A stretch of DNA of 64,000 nucleotides from the NCBI RefSeq assembly GCF_004115745.1, contig NZ_QXIL01000006.1:1-64000 (forward strand). Reading direction: 5' to 3'. The position numbers and the translations under genes were made by a program. The stretch is from Levilactobacillus suantsaii. Lineage in GTDB: Bacteria > Bacillota > Bacilli > Lactobacillales > Lactobacillaceae. The notes below the pieces were generated by a model. That model did no database searches. It saw only the letters and a program-made list of their open reading frames with translations, and was not told the DNA's origin. The number at the start of each line of letters is the position of its first letter. The first letter of the stretch is position 1. Shown here piece by piece: positions 9,445 through 16,564 of this stretch.

Positions 9445-10211
9445 TACTCGGCAAACAGTTGCAAGATCTGGTCCTGACGCAGGGCCGCTTTGGCTGCCCC
9501 GCGAACATCGAGCTTGATTTGACCGTCCTGGACCATCAGCAAACGATTCCCGTAACGTAGCGCATCACTTAATTTATGCGTGATCATCAAGGTGGTCAGG
9601 CGGTGGGTCGTTACGATGCGTTGCGTCAAGTCCATGACTTCACGACTGGTCTTGGGGTCTAGCGCTGCCGTGTGCTCATCGAGCAAGAGTAAGTCCGGTT
9701 GACTCAAAGTCGCCATCAACAAAGACAGTGCCTGACGCTGACCACCAGAAAAGTACTTGACCTGCACGTTTAGTCGGTCTTCTAATCCCATTTCTAAGGT
9801 GGCGAGTAGCTTTCGATACCGTTCGGTTTGCCCGCGGCGCCGATACCGGCGCAAACTCAAGCTCCCCGTATGGCTAGCAGCTAAGGTTAAGTTCTGGGCC
9901 ACGCTCAATTCCCCGGCCGTGCCCAATTTGGGGTCTTGAAAAACCCGGGAGAGCCAGTGTGACCGGTACGCCACCGAACGCTTGGTCACCGGATGACCAG
10001 CTAGGGTCAGGTGTCCAGCATCGGCGGGTAAGGTGCCCGCAATCGTATTGAGCAACGTTGATTTGCCGGCCCCGTTATTGCCAATGACAGCAATGAAATC
10101 CCCGGGGTCAATCGTCAAATTCACGTCCTTTAACACGTGACGTTCGTTGAGAGTTCCCGGAAAGAAGACCTTTTGCAGATGACTGACTTGTAACACGGCT
10201 GGTTGTGGCAT
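9444..10211 (-). CDS. ABC importer ATPase, TrpXYZ-type, Phe-leader operon
   Basis: Cytoplasmic ATPase that powers the importer encoded by this three-gene operon. Walker A GNNGAGKST is near residue 46, the signature is FSGGQRQALS and Walker B is LLLLDEHTAALDP, with the unusual EHTAALD ending shared with the paralogue at 15733-16503. I chose ATG 10211, which follows GGAG by 9 bases; an upstream in-frame ATG at 10226 is possible. The start lies 104 bases inside the end of the permease gene. The leader peptide upstream of the operon suggests phenylalanine control. 255 residues. Confidence 0.92.
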   Translation of the reverse strand: MPQPAVLQVSHLQKVFFPGTLNERHVLKDVNLTIDPGDFIAVIGNNGAGKSTLLNTIAGTLPADAGHLTLAGHPVTKRSVAYRSHWLSRVFQDPKLGTAGELSVAQNLTLAASHTGSLSLRRYRRRGQTERYRKLLATLEMGLEDRLNVQVKYFSGGQRQALSLLMATLSQPDLLLLDEHTAALDPKTSREVMDLTQRIVTTHRLTTLMITHKLSDALRYGNRLLMVQDGQIKLDVRGAAKAALRQDQILQLFAE

Positions 10212-11109
10212 TTTGATCGACTCCAATCTGGTTCAAGTACCGGGTCACCTGCTGGTGCGTCCGGTACTTGGTCTGTAGTAACGGTAAACAAATCACGATG
10301 ACTAAAATCACGGCGGACAGGAGCTTAAGGTCGTTGACCGGAAAGCCCAGGCCCATGGCAAGCGTCAATAAGTAGCGGTAAATGATGGCCCCCAAGACCA
10401 TCCCCAATAACCGGACCCCCATGCGCTGACCACGGAGAAAAATCTCCCCGACCAATACGGAGGCCAGACCAATCACGATGGTCCCGATGCCCATGCCGAT
10501 GTCGGCATAACCATTGCTTTGCGCAATCAACGCCCCGGATAAGGCAATACAACCGTTAGACACCATGTAGCCAATGATGACCATCCGGTCGGTGGCGATT
10601 CCGTTGGCTGCGCTCATTTGTGGATTGTTTCCAGTCGCCATCAAGGACAGTCCCAGGCGCGTTTGAAACAACAAAATCAACAGAATGACGACGACGCCGG
10701 TCACCAGGCCGCCAACCACGATGGTCTGCCAAGTCACGGACCAGGTCGCCGGCAGAAAGGCCGTTAACACTTTTTGATTTAACAGGGGGATATTGGCCTT
10801 GCCCATGATGTGCAGGTTAACGGAATACAGCCCCGTCATGGTCAAGATGCCGGCTAGTAACGACGGCATGTGGAGCTTAGTATCCAGTACCCCCGTCACC
10901 CAACCGGCCACACACCCGGTCAGAAAGCCTAAGAGGCTAGCCGTGATTGCGGAGGCCCCGGCAAGCATAGCACTGATGGTCACGGCCGCCCCCAGGGGAA
11001 AACTCCCCTCGGTGGTCAGATCCGGAATGTCTAAGATACGAAACGTGAGGAAGACCCCAATGACCAAGGGCGCCCACAGCAGGCCCTGGCCTAAACTTGT
11101 CATTAACAT
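10108..11109 (-). CDS. ABC importer permease, TrpXYZ-type, Phe-leader operon
   Basis: Membrane subunit of the branched-chain-amino-acid/PF04392-linked permease type, with about eight hydrophobic segments and the typical GLQQGLLWA-like start (MTSLGQGLLWAPLV). It is 333 residues; the paralogue at 14841-15740 is 299. The extra length is a C-terminal tail of about 35 residues after TRYLNQIG that is read out of frame through the start of the ATPase gene, so it looks like a loss of the original stop codon. Related permeases end close to this point. The membrane core is intact, and function is likely kept. Confidence 0.9.
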   Translation of the reverse strand: MLMTSLGQGLLWAPLVIGVFLTFRILDIPDLTTEGSFPLGAAVTISAMLAGASAITASLLGFLTGCVAGWVTGVLDTKLHMPSLLAGILTMTGLYSVNLHIMGKANIPLLNQKVLTAFLPATWSVTWQTIVVGGLVTGVVVILLILLFQTRLGLSLMATGNNPQMSAANGIATDRMVIIGYMVSNGCIALSGALIAQSNGYADIGMGIGTIVIGLASVLVGEIFLRGQRMGVRLLGMVLGAIIYRYLLTLAMGLGFPVNDLKLLSAVILVIVICLPLLQTKYRTHQQVTRYLNQIGVDQNATTSRVTSQSSAKGLLSGNSQRTSRVKGREFDD

Positions 11110-11125
11110 TCGTTGTTCCTCCTTC

Positions 11126-12094
11126 CTACGGCTGGTGAATATCGCTGGTGGCTAGTCCCAAGGCCTTAGCGTTGGCCCGGTTCACATATAAATGCAGTTT
11201 CGCCGCATTTTCCACCGGTAACGTCTGTGGCTTGCGTTTATTGATCAGGACCTGGTAGGCCATTTTCCCGGTCTGCTTGCCCAAATCATAGTAGTTCAGA
11301 CCGTAAGTGGCCGTCCCGCCATCTTCGGCCATCTCGATGGATCCCGTGACCACGGGGAGTTTCGCCGCCTTGGCCTTTTGGCCGATGGTCTTCATGGCAC
11401 TCGCCATCAGGTTGTCCGTCGGCAAATACAGGCCGGACACCTTACCTTGCAAGCCGGCCAAAACGCTGGCAATATCGTTGGTGCTGGTGGCACTGACGAC
11501 CTTTAAATTCAAGTGGTGTTTGGCGGCATAACGTTTAGCGAGTTTGACCTGCAACACGGAATTTTCCTCCGACGAGTTGTACATTACACCCAGGGGTTTC
11601 TTGCCAGTGGTCAAACTAGCGAGCAGCTTCAATTGCTTGCCCACCGGTGTCAGGTCACTGGTCCCACTTACATTGGTCTGCGGACGTTTGGCGGTCTTGA
11701 CTAGCCCTGCCGCTTGCAAATCAGTTACCGCCGTGACCAGTGTCGGCGTGGTGTGATCTTTCTTGGCCAACGCCTGAGCGGCCGGCGTGGCAATGCCTAA
11801 CAATAAATCGTTTTTCTGTTGAGTCAATTGTTGACTCATGGTGTTCAGGTTACTCTGGTCGCCTTGGGCGTTGAGGTAGTGGTAGGTGACCTTTACTGAC
11901 TTGTGATGGGCCTTCAAGGCAGCCGCTAAACCGGCCTTGAATCCCTTTCTGGCTTGGTCGAGCGAACCGTGTTGGACGACCTGTAAAACACCAATCGATA
12001 TCTGGTCATTGCCGGTTGCCTTTTGGGTCGCACATCCCGCTAAAATTAAGCCTAAGCCGATAACTAAACTGCCTAAAATCGTTTTTTTCATCAT
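11126..12094 (-). CDS. Substrate-binding lipoprotein, TrpX-like (PF04392), Phe-leader operon
   Basis: Extracytoplasmic binding protein of the ABC_sub_bind family. A lipoprotein signal peptide ends in LILAGC (lipobox, Cys about residue 20). The mature domain has the family signatures IGVLQVVQHGSLD, NAQGDQSNLNTMS, GIATPAAQALA and LPTDNLMASAM. It resembles TrpX of streptococci, which takes up tryptophan, but the leader peptide in front of this operon is rich in Phe codons, so phenylalanine or a precursor is the better guess for this copy. 322 residues; ATG 12094 follows GAGGAG (a second ATG 3 bases on is also possible). Confidence 0.93.
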   Translation of the reverse strand: MMKKTILGSLVIGLGLILAGCATQKATGNDQISIGVLQVVQHGSLDQARKGFKAGLAAALKAHHKSVKVTYHYLNAQGDQSNLNTMSQQLTQQKNDLLLGIATPAAQALAKKDHTTPTLVTAVTDLQAAGLVKTAKRPQTNVSGTSDLTPVGKQLKLLASLTTGKKPLGVMYNSSEENSVLQVKLAKRYAAKHHLNLKVVSATSTNDIASVLAGLQGKVSGLYLPTDNLMASAMKTIGQKAKAAKLPVVTGSIEMAEDGGTATYGLNYYDLGKQTGKMAYQVLINKRKPQTLPVENAAKLHLYVNRANAKALGLATSDIHQP

Positions 12095-12165
12095 GATCTC
12101 TCCTCAGTGAATTGGGTACTTTCACCGGTCAATCAACGTCTTGACTAATCGCGATGAACAAAAAA

Positions 12166-12201
12166 ACACCAAATAGATTCTGTGTAGAATCTACCTGGTG
12201 T
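12166..12201 (-). terminator. Attenuator terminator
   Basis: Fully paired 16-bp stem (two G-U pairs) with a 4-base loop and a trailing T run, placed inside the leader before the TrpX-like gene. Its 5' arm can pair instead with 12223-12231. Confidence 0.88.
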
Positions 12202-12343
12202 TCATCGGGCCCGATATCACTTCCAGATAGAGTCTACCCGTATCTATCTGGCGCTTAAGTCAAACTGAACTAACTTTAGCTCTTCGATAGATACAAACGC
12301 GTGGTTTGCTTGCGCTTGTATCCAACGAGAGTGGGTACAAACG

Positions 12344-12406
12344 CTACCTAAAGAAGAAGCTAAAGGCAAATTGGTTATTCAAATGAGTGAGGGGCGTGCT
12401 TAACAT
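12344..12406 (-). CDS. Phenylalanine leader peptide MLSTPLTHLNNQFAFSFFFR
   Basis: Short ORF of 20 codons with a perfect ribosome binding site (AAGGAAG, 7-base spacing) 30 bases after the predicted transcription start. Phe is at positions 13, 15, 17, 18 and 19, five of the last eight residues. This is the pattern of the pheA leader of enteric bacteria, where ribosome stalling at Phe codons when charged tRNA-Phe is scarce switches RNA folding. The stop codon abuts the first of a chain of alternative RNA segments. Role inferred; the peptide itself is probably dispensable. Confidence 0.82.
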   Translation of the reverse strand: MLSTPLTHLNNQFAFSFFFR

Positions 12407-12440
12407 GACGCATCTTCCTTTCATTTTTCAATTTACAAGT

Positions 12441-12480
12441 CTCAGTAAACCATTAAAAAATGGGGTTGTCAACCCTTATT
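12441..12480 (-). promoter_or_regulatory. Promoter of the Phe-leader operon, overlapping the degV terminator
   Basis: TTGACA (12467-12472), 17 bases, TTTACT (12444-12449). The -35 box lies in the loop and right arm of a short GGGTT/AACCC hairpin followed by a T run, which is the likely terminator of degV. Confidence 0.7.
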
Positions 12481-13375
12481 TTTTAATGGTATTCTCATTT
12501 TCGGCCGTCAAGAGGTGCTGGTAATCCAGTGACCAAGCCAAGCCCATGGCACCATCACCGACGTGGACGCCCAAGCTGGGGCCAATCAAGGCACGATCGA
12601 ATTGCACCTGCGGAAAGTGATCATGAGCGGCCATCAACCACTGTTCGGTGGTCTCGGGTTGATCGGCATTTAAAATGGTGGCCTTTAATGGGGTCGCCGC
12701 CTGGAGATCCGGCACCATTTGGGCCAACAAGTCGTCCAGCGCACTTTTCAATCGTAAGGCCGTCCCGGCAAAGCGAATCTTACCAGAATTCTCAAAGACC
12801 AGGAGCGGTTTACCTACCGGAACGTTGCTGGGGCCGTGGCCCAAATTGATTTCTCCAGTATGTAACAGGGGCTTAATAGAGTCGACCACAAAAGCCGTCT
12901 GCGCCGTTCGCCGTAATTGTTCGAGGGCCTGCAAAATCGTCGGCACGTCCGCCCCCCGTTCAACCAAGGCTGCCGCTAACCGTACCTGGTCACCCATCAC
13001 CGTCAGGATCCCCCGGGAATCCCAGGGCCAGACCTTAACGCTAGTAATTGCTTCGACATAGGAGTTCAAAGTGTTCATGAAACCTGAAATTCCACTGGTC
13101 GGCCCAATCACTACCACGTCGGTCACGCCCTGCTTGGCCAAGCGGTCACAGACTTGGTGGATAGTGGCCATCGAAATCTGCGGAGCCGTCGGAACCAGTT
13201 TCTTCGATTTACTCAAGCGGACATTGCGGTAATACTCCGCCGAGCTGAGATCTTGGTATTCGTGATACTGTCGGTTACCAAACATGATGGGCGCCGCCAA
13301 CAACGTTATCTGCCGGGCAACGGCTTCCTGCGGTGTGATTCCCGCCGACGTATCCGTAACTATGGCAATTTTCAC
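12476..13375 (-). CDS. DegV family fatty-acid-binding protein
   Basis: Two-domain lipid-binding protein; DegV/FakB proteins present fatty acids to the kinase FakA for phosphorylation. Visible motifs are DTSAGI at the start, GPTSGISGFMN near residue 92, and the C-terminal GPSLGVHVGDGAMGL segment that contacts the lipid head group. 299 residues, slightly longer than the usual 280. GTG 13375 is used after AAGGAG. It lies between two ABC importer operons but is probably transcribed alone from its own promoter. Confidence 0.9.
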   Translation of the reverse strand: MKIAIVTDTSAGITPQEAVARQITLLAAPIMFGNRQYHEYQDLSSAEYYRNVRLSKSKKLVPTAPQISMATIHQVCDRLAKQGVTDVVVIGPTSGISGFMNTLNSYVEAITSVKVWPWDSRGILTVMGDQVRLAAALVERGADVPTILQALEQLRRTAQTAFVVDSIKPLLHTGEINLGHGPSNVPVGKPLLVFENSGKIRFAGTALRLKSALDDLLAQMVPDLQAATPLKATILNADQPETTEQWLMAAHDHFPQVQFDRALIGPSLGVHVGDGAMGLAWSLDYQHLLTAENENTIKK

Positions 13376-13542
13376 GCCGTCATCTCCTTACAAAATTTCA
13401 ACGCAATCGGGTTTAATCTCCCGGTTCTAAATGGAACGTTGCAATTAGTATAACACGTCTACCGGCCGCGCCACTAGCCGGCTCAACGAGGTATTTTGAT
13501 ACGAATAGCAATTGCGTTGGCGTTAGAAACGAGAAAATTTGG

Positions 13543-13571
13543 TTGACGTCTTTACCGCAATGCCGTACACT
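13543..13571 (+). promoter_or_regulatory. Promoter of the Trp-leader operon
   Basis: TTGACG (13543-13548), 17 bases, TACACT (13566-13571). The predicted transcript starts near 13578, 29 bases before the leader ORF. Confidence 0.65.
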
Positions 13572-13606
13572 AGTTTTATTCAATTCACGGAAAGAAGGAA
13601 AGTTAG

Positions 13607-13654
13607 ATGCAACTGTCTACGATGAACTTAAATGGACGTTGGCAAAGCCGGTAA
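13607..13654 (+). CDS. Tryptophan leader peptide MQLSTMNLNGRWQSR
   Basis: Fifteen-codon ORF with GAAGGA 7 bases before the ATG. It contains a single Trp codon at position 12 (13640-13642), four codons before the stop, in the context GRWQSR, reminiscent of trp leader peptides of other bacteria (GWWRTS) and of TnaC, which has one Trp. It precedes a TrpXYZ-type importer and overlaps one arm of a leader stem. A single Trp codon is weaker evidence than the Phe leader; the position, ribosome binding site and downstream terminators make it likely. Confidence 0.68.
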   Translation: MQLSTMNLNGRWQSR

Positions 13655-13736
13655 ACAAGTCGTCATCGGGTAGATGCGACTTGAGCTCACAGAGTGCTCT
13701 TCGCATCTGCGCCGGCTTAACTTTCTGATGGAAAGC

Positions 13737-13778
13737 GGTCCGCACGGATGTTTTATCCGCCAGCGGACCTTTTATTTT
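13737..13778 (+). terminator. Leader terminator 1
   Basis: GGTCCGC (13737-13743) pairs with 13763-13769, with an inner CGGAT/ATCCG stem (13745-13749, 13755-13759), followed by TTTTATTTT. Confidence 0.82.
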
Positions 13779-13810
13779 GGGGTACCCGCTGTGGCTGGGT
13801 ACCCCTTTTT
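13779..13810 (+). terminator. Leader terminator 2
   Basis: GGGGTACCC (13779-13787) pairs with 13797-13805 and is followed by five T. It stands directly after terminator 1, so two terminators guard the operon. Confidence 0.82.
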
Positions 13811-13848
13811 ATCAGTGCCAAATTTATAAAGTGAGGTTAGTAGCAATC

Positions 13849-14844
13849 ATGAAACGATTATACGGGTTAATTGCGATTTTACTAATTTTCCTGGGGGTCG
13901 CTTATGTCCAGGAGACCCACCAACAAAAAACGAAAAAATCAAGCATGCCGACGGTCGGCATCTTACAACTCCTGTCCCACCCCGCCCTCGATTCGATTCA
14001 TAAGGGAATCATTCACGGGTTGGCAACGGAAGGTTACCACGTCAATAAGAACATCAAGATTGACTTTCAAAACGCCCAAAACGACCAGAGTAACTTGAAG
14101 ACCATGAGTGCGCGCTTCGTCAACGAAAATGCCGATGCCATGATCGGTATCGCCACCCCAGCTGCTCAGGCGTTGGCCAACGCTTCCAGTACCACTCCGG
14201 TCGTGCTCGGGGCCATCACTGATCCCAAGGGCGCCGATTTGGTCAAGAGTAACACCCGTCCGGGGACCAACGTTACCGGGGTCTCTGACCAAGCACCACT
14301 CAAGGCCCAGCTTAAATTGATTCAAAAAATCATGCCCAAGATGAAGCATCTCGGCATCATCTACACCTCGTCGGACGACTCGGCGACCGCGCAATACCAC
14401 AAATTTGCGTCCCTTTGCAAAAAAGAACATGTTGACCTTAAGGCTTACTCCATCGCCAACACCAACGACTTGAACCAGGTCGCCCAGCGAATGGTCTCTC
14501 AAGTCGACGCGGTCTACGTGCCGACCGACAATACGGTGGCCAGTGCCATGCAAACGCTAGTTGCGACCGCCAACACCAAAAAGGTCCCCGTCTTCCCAGC
14601 TGTGGACACCATGGTCAAGGCCGGGGGACTGGCCACCTTGAGTATCGACCAGTACAAGCTAGGCGTTCAAACCGGCAAGATGACCGCTGCCATCTTAAAG
14701 GGTAAGGACCCGGCCACCACCCCCATCAAGTTCGAAAGTCACGGGGAAATGACCGTTAATCTAAAAACTGCAAAAAAATTAGGCATCACGTTACCGAAAT
14801 CTGTCGTTAAAGAAGCTAAACAACACGGGGAGGTCTTCAAATGA
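13849..14844 (+). CDS. trpX: Tryptophan ABC importer substrate-binding protein TrpX
   Basis: Extracytoplasmic binding protein of PF04392. Unlike its paralogue at 11126-12094 it has no lipobox; the N-terminus (MKRLYGLIAILLIFLGVAYV) is a membrane anchor, so it stays membrane-tethered by a helix. Family motifs are VGILQLLSHPALDSI, FQNAQNDQSNLKTMS, GIATPAAQALA and VPTDNTVASAM. The ATG at 13849 was chosen because the longer frame would begin inside terminator 2. The stop overlaps the permease ATG. Tryptophan is inferred from similarity to streptococcal TrpX and from the Trp leader peptide. 331 residues. Confidence 0.92.
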   Translation: MKRLYGLIAILLIFLGVAYVQETHQQKTKKSSMPTVGILQLLSHPALDSIHKGIIHGLATEGYHVNKNIKIDFQNAQNDQSNLKTMSARFVNENADAMIGIATPAAQALANASSTTPVVLGAITDPKGADLVKSNTRPGTNVTGVSDQAPLKAQLKLIQKIMPKMKHLGIIYTSSDDSATAQYHKFASLCKKEHVDLKAYSIANTNDLNQVAQRMVSQVDAVYVPTDNTVASAMQTLVATANTKKVPVFPAVDTMVKAGGLATLSIDQYKLGVQTGKMTAAILKGKDPATTPIKFESHGEMTVNLKTAKKLGITLPKSVVKEAKQHGEVFK

Positions 14845-15740
14845 GTGTTATGGTCTCAACAATCGGTCAGGGCCTACTCTGGGCCGTCTTAGGGGTTGGG
14901 TTATTCCTGACCTTTAGAATTTTAGATTTTGCGGATATGACGGTCGAAGGGACGTTCCCATTAGGGGCTGCCACCTGTGTCGTCGCCATCAGTAACGGGT
15001 TTTCCCCCATCGCCGCCACCTTACTCGCTTTTGTCGTCGGTAGCCTAGCTGGGCTAATTACCGGCCTGCTCTACACCAAGGGGCACATTCCCATCCTGTT
15101 AGCCGGGATTTTAGTCATGACGGCCTGCTATTCGGTCAACTTACGGATCATGGGCCGGGCCAACGTGTCGTTACTCGGCAAATCGACCTTGTTTAAAAAC
15201 AAATTTTTGGAAAGTTTACCGCAGTACTTCGATAGCGTTGTACTGGGAACCATCGTGATGGTCGTGGTCACGGGCATCGTCATCTACTTCCTGCAGACCC
15301 AACTGGGCCAGGGCTTCATCGCCACCGGGGATAACCAGACCATGGCCCGGTCGCTCGGAATCAACACCGACAACATGAAAATCATGGGCCTGATGGTCTC
15401 CAACGGCTTGATTGCCTTTGGTGGTGCGTTAGTCGCGCAAAACAACGGCTACGCCGACGTCAACATGGGAATCGGCATCATCGTCATTGCATTGGCCTCC
15501 ATCATCATCGGCGAAGTCGCCTTCGGGGATCTAACCTTGAACCAACGGTTAGTTGCTGTAACTTTGGGGAGTATCCTCTACCGTTTCGTGTTGCTAATCG
15601 TCCTGAGCCTCGGCTTCAACGCCAACGACTTGAACTTGCTGTCCGCTATCGTCCTAGCCCTATGCATGATGCTACCGGTCTTCAAACAGGCGTTCAACTT
15701 CAAGCACATTTTGAAACGGGGGTTAGATACCAATGACTAA
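14841..15740 (+). CDS. trpY: Tryptophan ABC importer permease TrpY
   Basis: Membrane subunit with about eight to nine hydrophobic segments, starting MSVMVSTIGQGLLWAVLGVG. It overlaps trpX by four bases (ATGA) and the ATPase gene by eight, so the three are translationally coupled. It matches the permease at 10108-11109 along its whole length but ends normally after HILKRGLDTND, which shows that the extra tail of the other copy is abnormal. 299 residues. Confidence 0.92.
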   Translation: MSVMVSTIGQGLLWAVLGVGLFLTFRILDFADMTVEGTFPLGAATCVVAISNGFSPIAATLLAFVVGSLAGLITGLLYTKGHIPILLAGILVMTACYSVNLRIMGRANVSLLGKSTLFKNKFLESLPQYFDSVVLGTIVMVVVTGIVIYFLQTQLGQGFIATGDNQTMARSLGINTDNMKIMGLMVSNGLIAFGGALVAQNNGYADVNMGIGIIVIALASIIIGEVAFGDLTLNQRLVAVTLGSILYRFVLLIVLSLGFNANDLNLLSAIVLALCMMLPVFKQAFNFKHILKRGLDTND

Positions 15741-16503
15741 ACCATTACTCGAATTGAAAAACGTGGTGTTGAAGGTCAACCGCAACACTCCCGAAGAAAT
15801 CAAGATTCTCGACCACCTGAATCTGACCATCAACGCCGGTGATTTCATCACGGTCTTAGGCTCTAACGGAGCCGGAAAATCGACCCTCTTCAACGCTATC
15901 GGCGGCGACTTGAGTATCGACAGTGGTCAAATTCTCTTGAACGGTCGCGACATCGCCCACGACTCCGTGGAAAAGCGGACCCGCTTCTTGAGCCGGGTCT
16001 TCCAGGATCCCAAACTGGGAACCGCCCCCCGGATGACCGTCGCCGAAAACCTCTTGCTAGCCCAACGGCGGGGACAACGGCGCGGCTTACGGCCACGGCG
16101 ATTGAACCGGCAAATGGATTACTTCAAAGAAATCACGACCACCATGCATAACGGTTTGGATGAGCGCTTAACGACGGCGACTGGCAACCTCTCCGGGGGC
16201 CAACGCCAAGCCCTGAGTTTCTTAATGGCCACTTTGAAACGACCGGAACTGCTCTTGCTCGACGAACACACCGCCGCGTTAGACCCGCAGACCAGCCAGG
16301 ACTTGATGCATTTGACCAACCAACGGGTCCAAGATCAACAACTGACCTGTTTAATGATCACGCACCACCTCGAAGATGCCCTGACCTACGGCAACCGGTT
16401 GATTGTCCTGCATCATGGGCAAATCACCTTCGACGTGGCCGGACCCGAAAAAGCCGCGTTGACCACCGAAAAGCTCTATAGCTTCTTCGCGGAAATCGAA
16501 TAA
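15733..16503 (+). CDS. trpZ: Tryptophan ABC importer ATPase TrpZ
   Basis: Energy-coupling subunit. Walker A GSNGAGKST is near residue 41, signature LSGGQRQALS and Walker B LLLLDEHTAALDP. An Arg-rich stretch (RRGQRRGLRPRR) lies between the Q-loop (VFQDPKLGT) and the signature, as in the paralogue. Last gene of the Trp-leader operon, followed at once by a terminator. 256 residues. Confidence 0.92.
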   Translation: MTKPLLELKNVVLKVNRNTPEEIKILDHLNLTINAGDFITVLGSNGAGKSTLFNAIGGDLSIDSGQILLNGRDIAHDSVEKRTRFLSRVFQDPKLGTAPRMTVAENLLLAQRRGQRRGLRPRRLNRQMDYFKEITTTMHNGLDERLTTATGNLSGGQRQALSFLMATLKRPELLLLDEHTAALDPQTSQDLMHLTNQRVQDQQLTCLMITHHLEDALTYGNRLIVLHHGQITFDVAGPEKAALTTEKLYSFFAEIE

Positions 16504-16506
16504 TTA

Positions 16507-16547
16507 AAACACCCTCGTCAATTAAGTAATGGCGAGGGTGTTTTTGT
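16507..16547 (+). terminator. Terminator of the Trp-leader operon
   Basis: Arms 16507-16517 and 16533-16543 form an 11-bp stem followed by a T run. The loop region can extend the stem. Confidence 0.85.
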
Positions 16548-16564
16548 GTGCTGGCACATTTAAT

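Larger units (their letters stand above)
12161..12437 (-). promoter_or_regulatory. Phe-type transcription attenuator leader
   Basis: About 275-base leader between the promoter and the TrpX-like gene. It contains a 20-codon Phe-rich leader ORF (12344-12406) and seven RNA segments, each able to pair with the next: S1 12332-12344, S2 12312-12324, S3 12286-12300, S4 12240-12251, S5 12223-12231, S6 12186-12201, S7 12166-12181. S6:S7 is a 16-bp terminator stem followed by a T run (12161-12165). S5 pairs with S6 over 9 bp to prevent it. S4:S5 (9 bp) releases it, S3:S4 (9 bp) blocks S4:S5, and S2:S3 (12 bp) or S1:S2 (12 of 13) decide upstream. S1 starts at the leader stop codon, so a ribosome resting there would mask it. 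Confidence 0.75.
13578..13810 (+). promoter_or_regulatory. Trp-type attenuator leader with tandem terminators
   Basis: Structured leader before trpX. It holds a 15-codon ORF with one Trp codon (13607-13654). Possible stems are: 13598-13605 with 13718-13725 (8 bp, closes the domain); 13616-13625 inside the ORF with 13663-13674 (10 bp, two-base bulge); and 13672-13679 with 13701-13708 (8 bp). The last two share AGA and so compete. CATCTG at 13704-13709 can also pair with CGGATG in the 5' arm of the first terminator. Two intrinsic terminators follow. No T-box core is present. Confidence 0.65.

Noticed and set aside
12100-13850. T-box riboswitches before the two ABC operons
   Set aside because: Neither leader has the GGGTGGnACCGCG antiterminator core; both have short leader ORFs instead.
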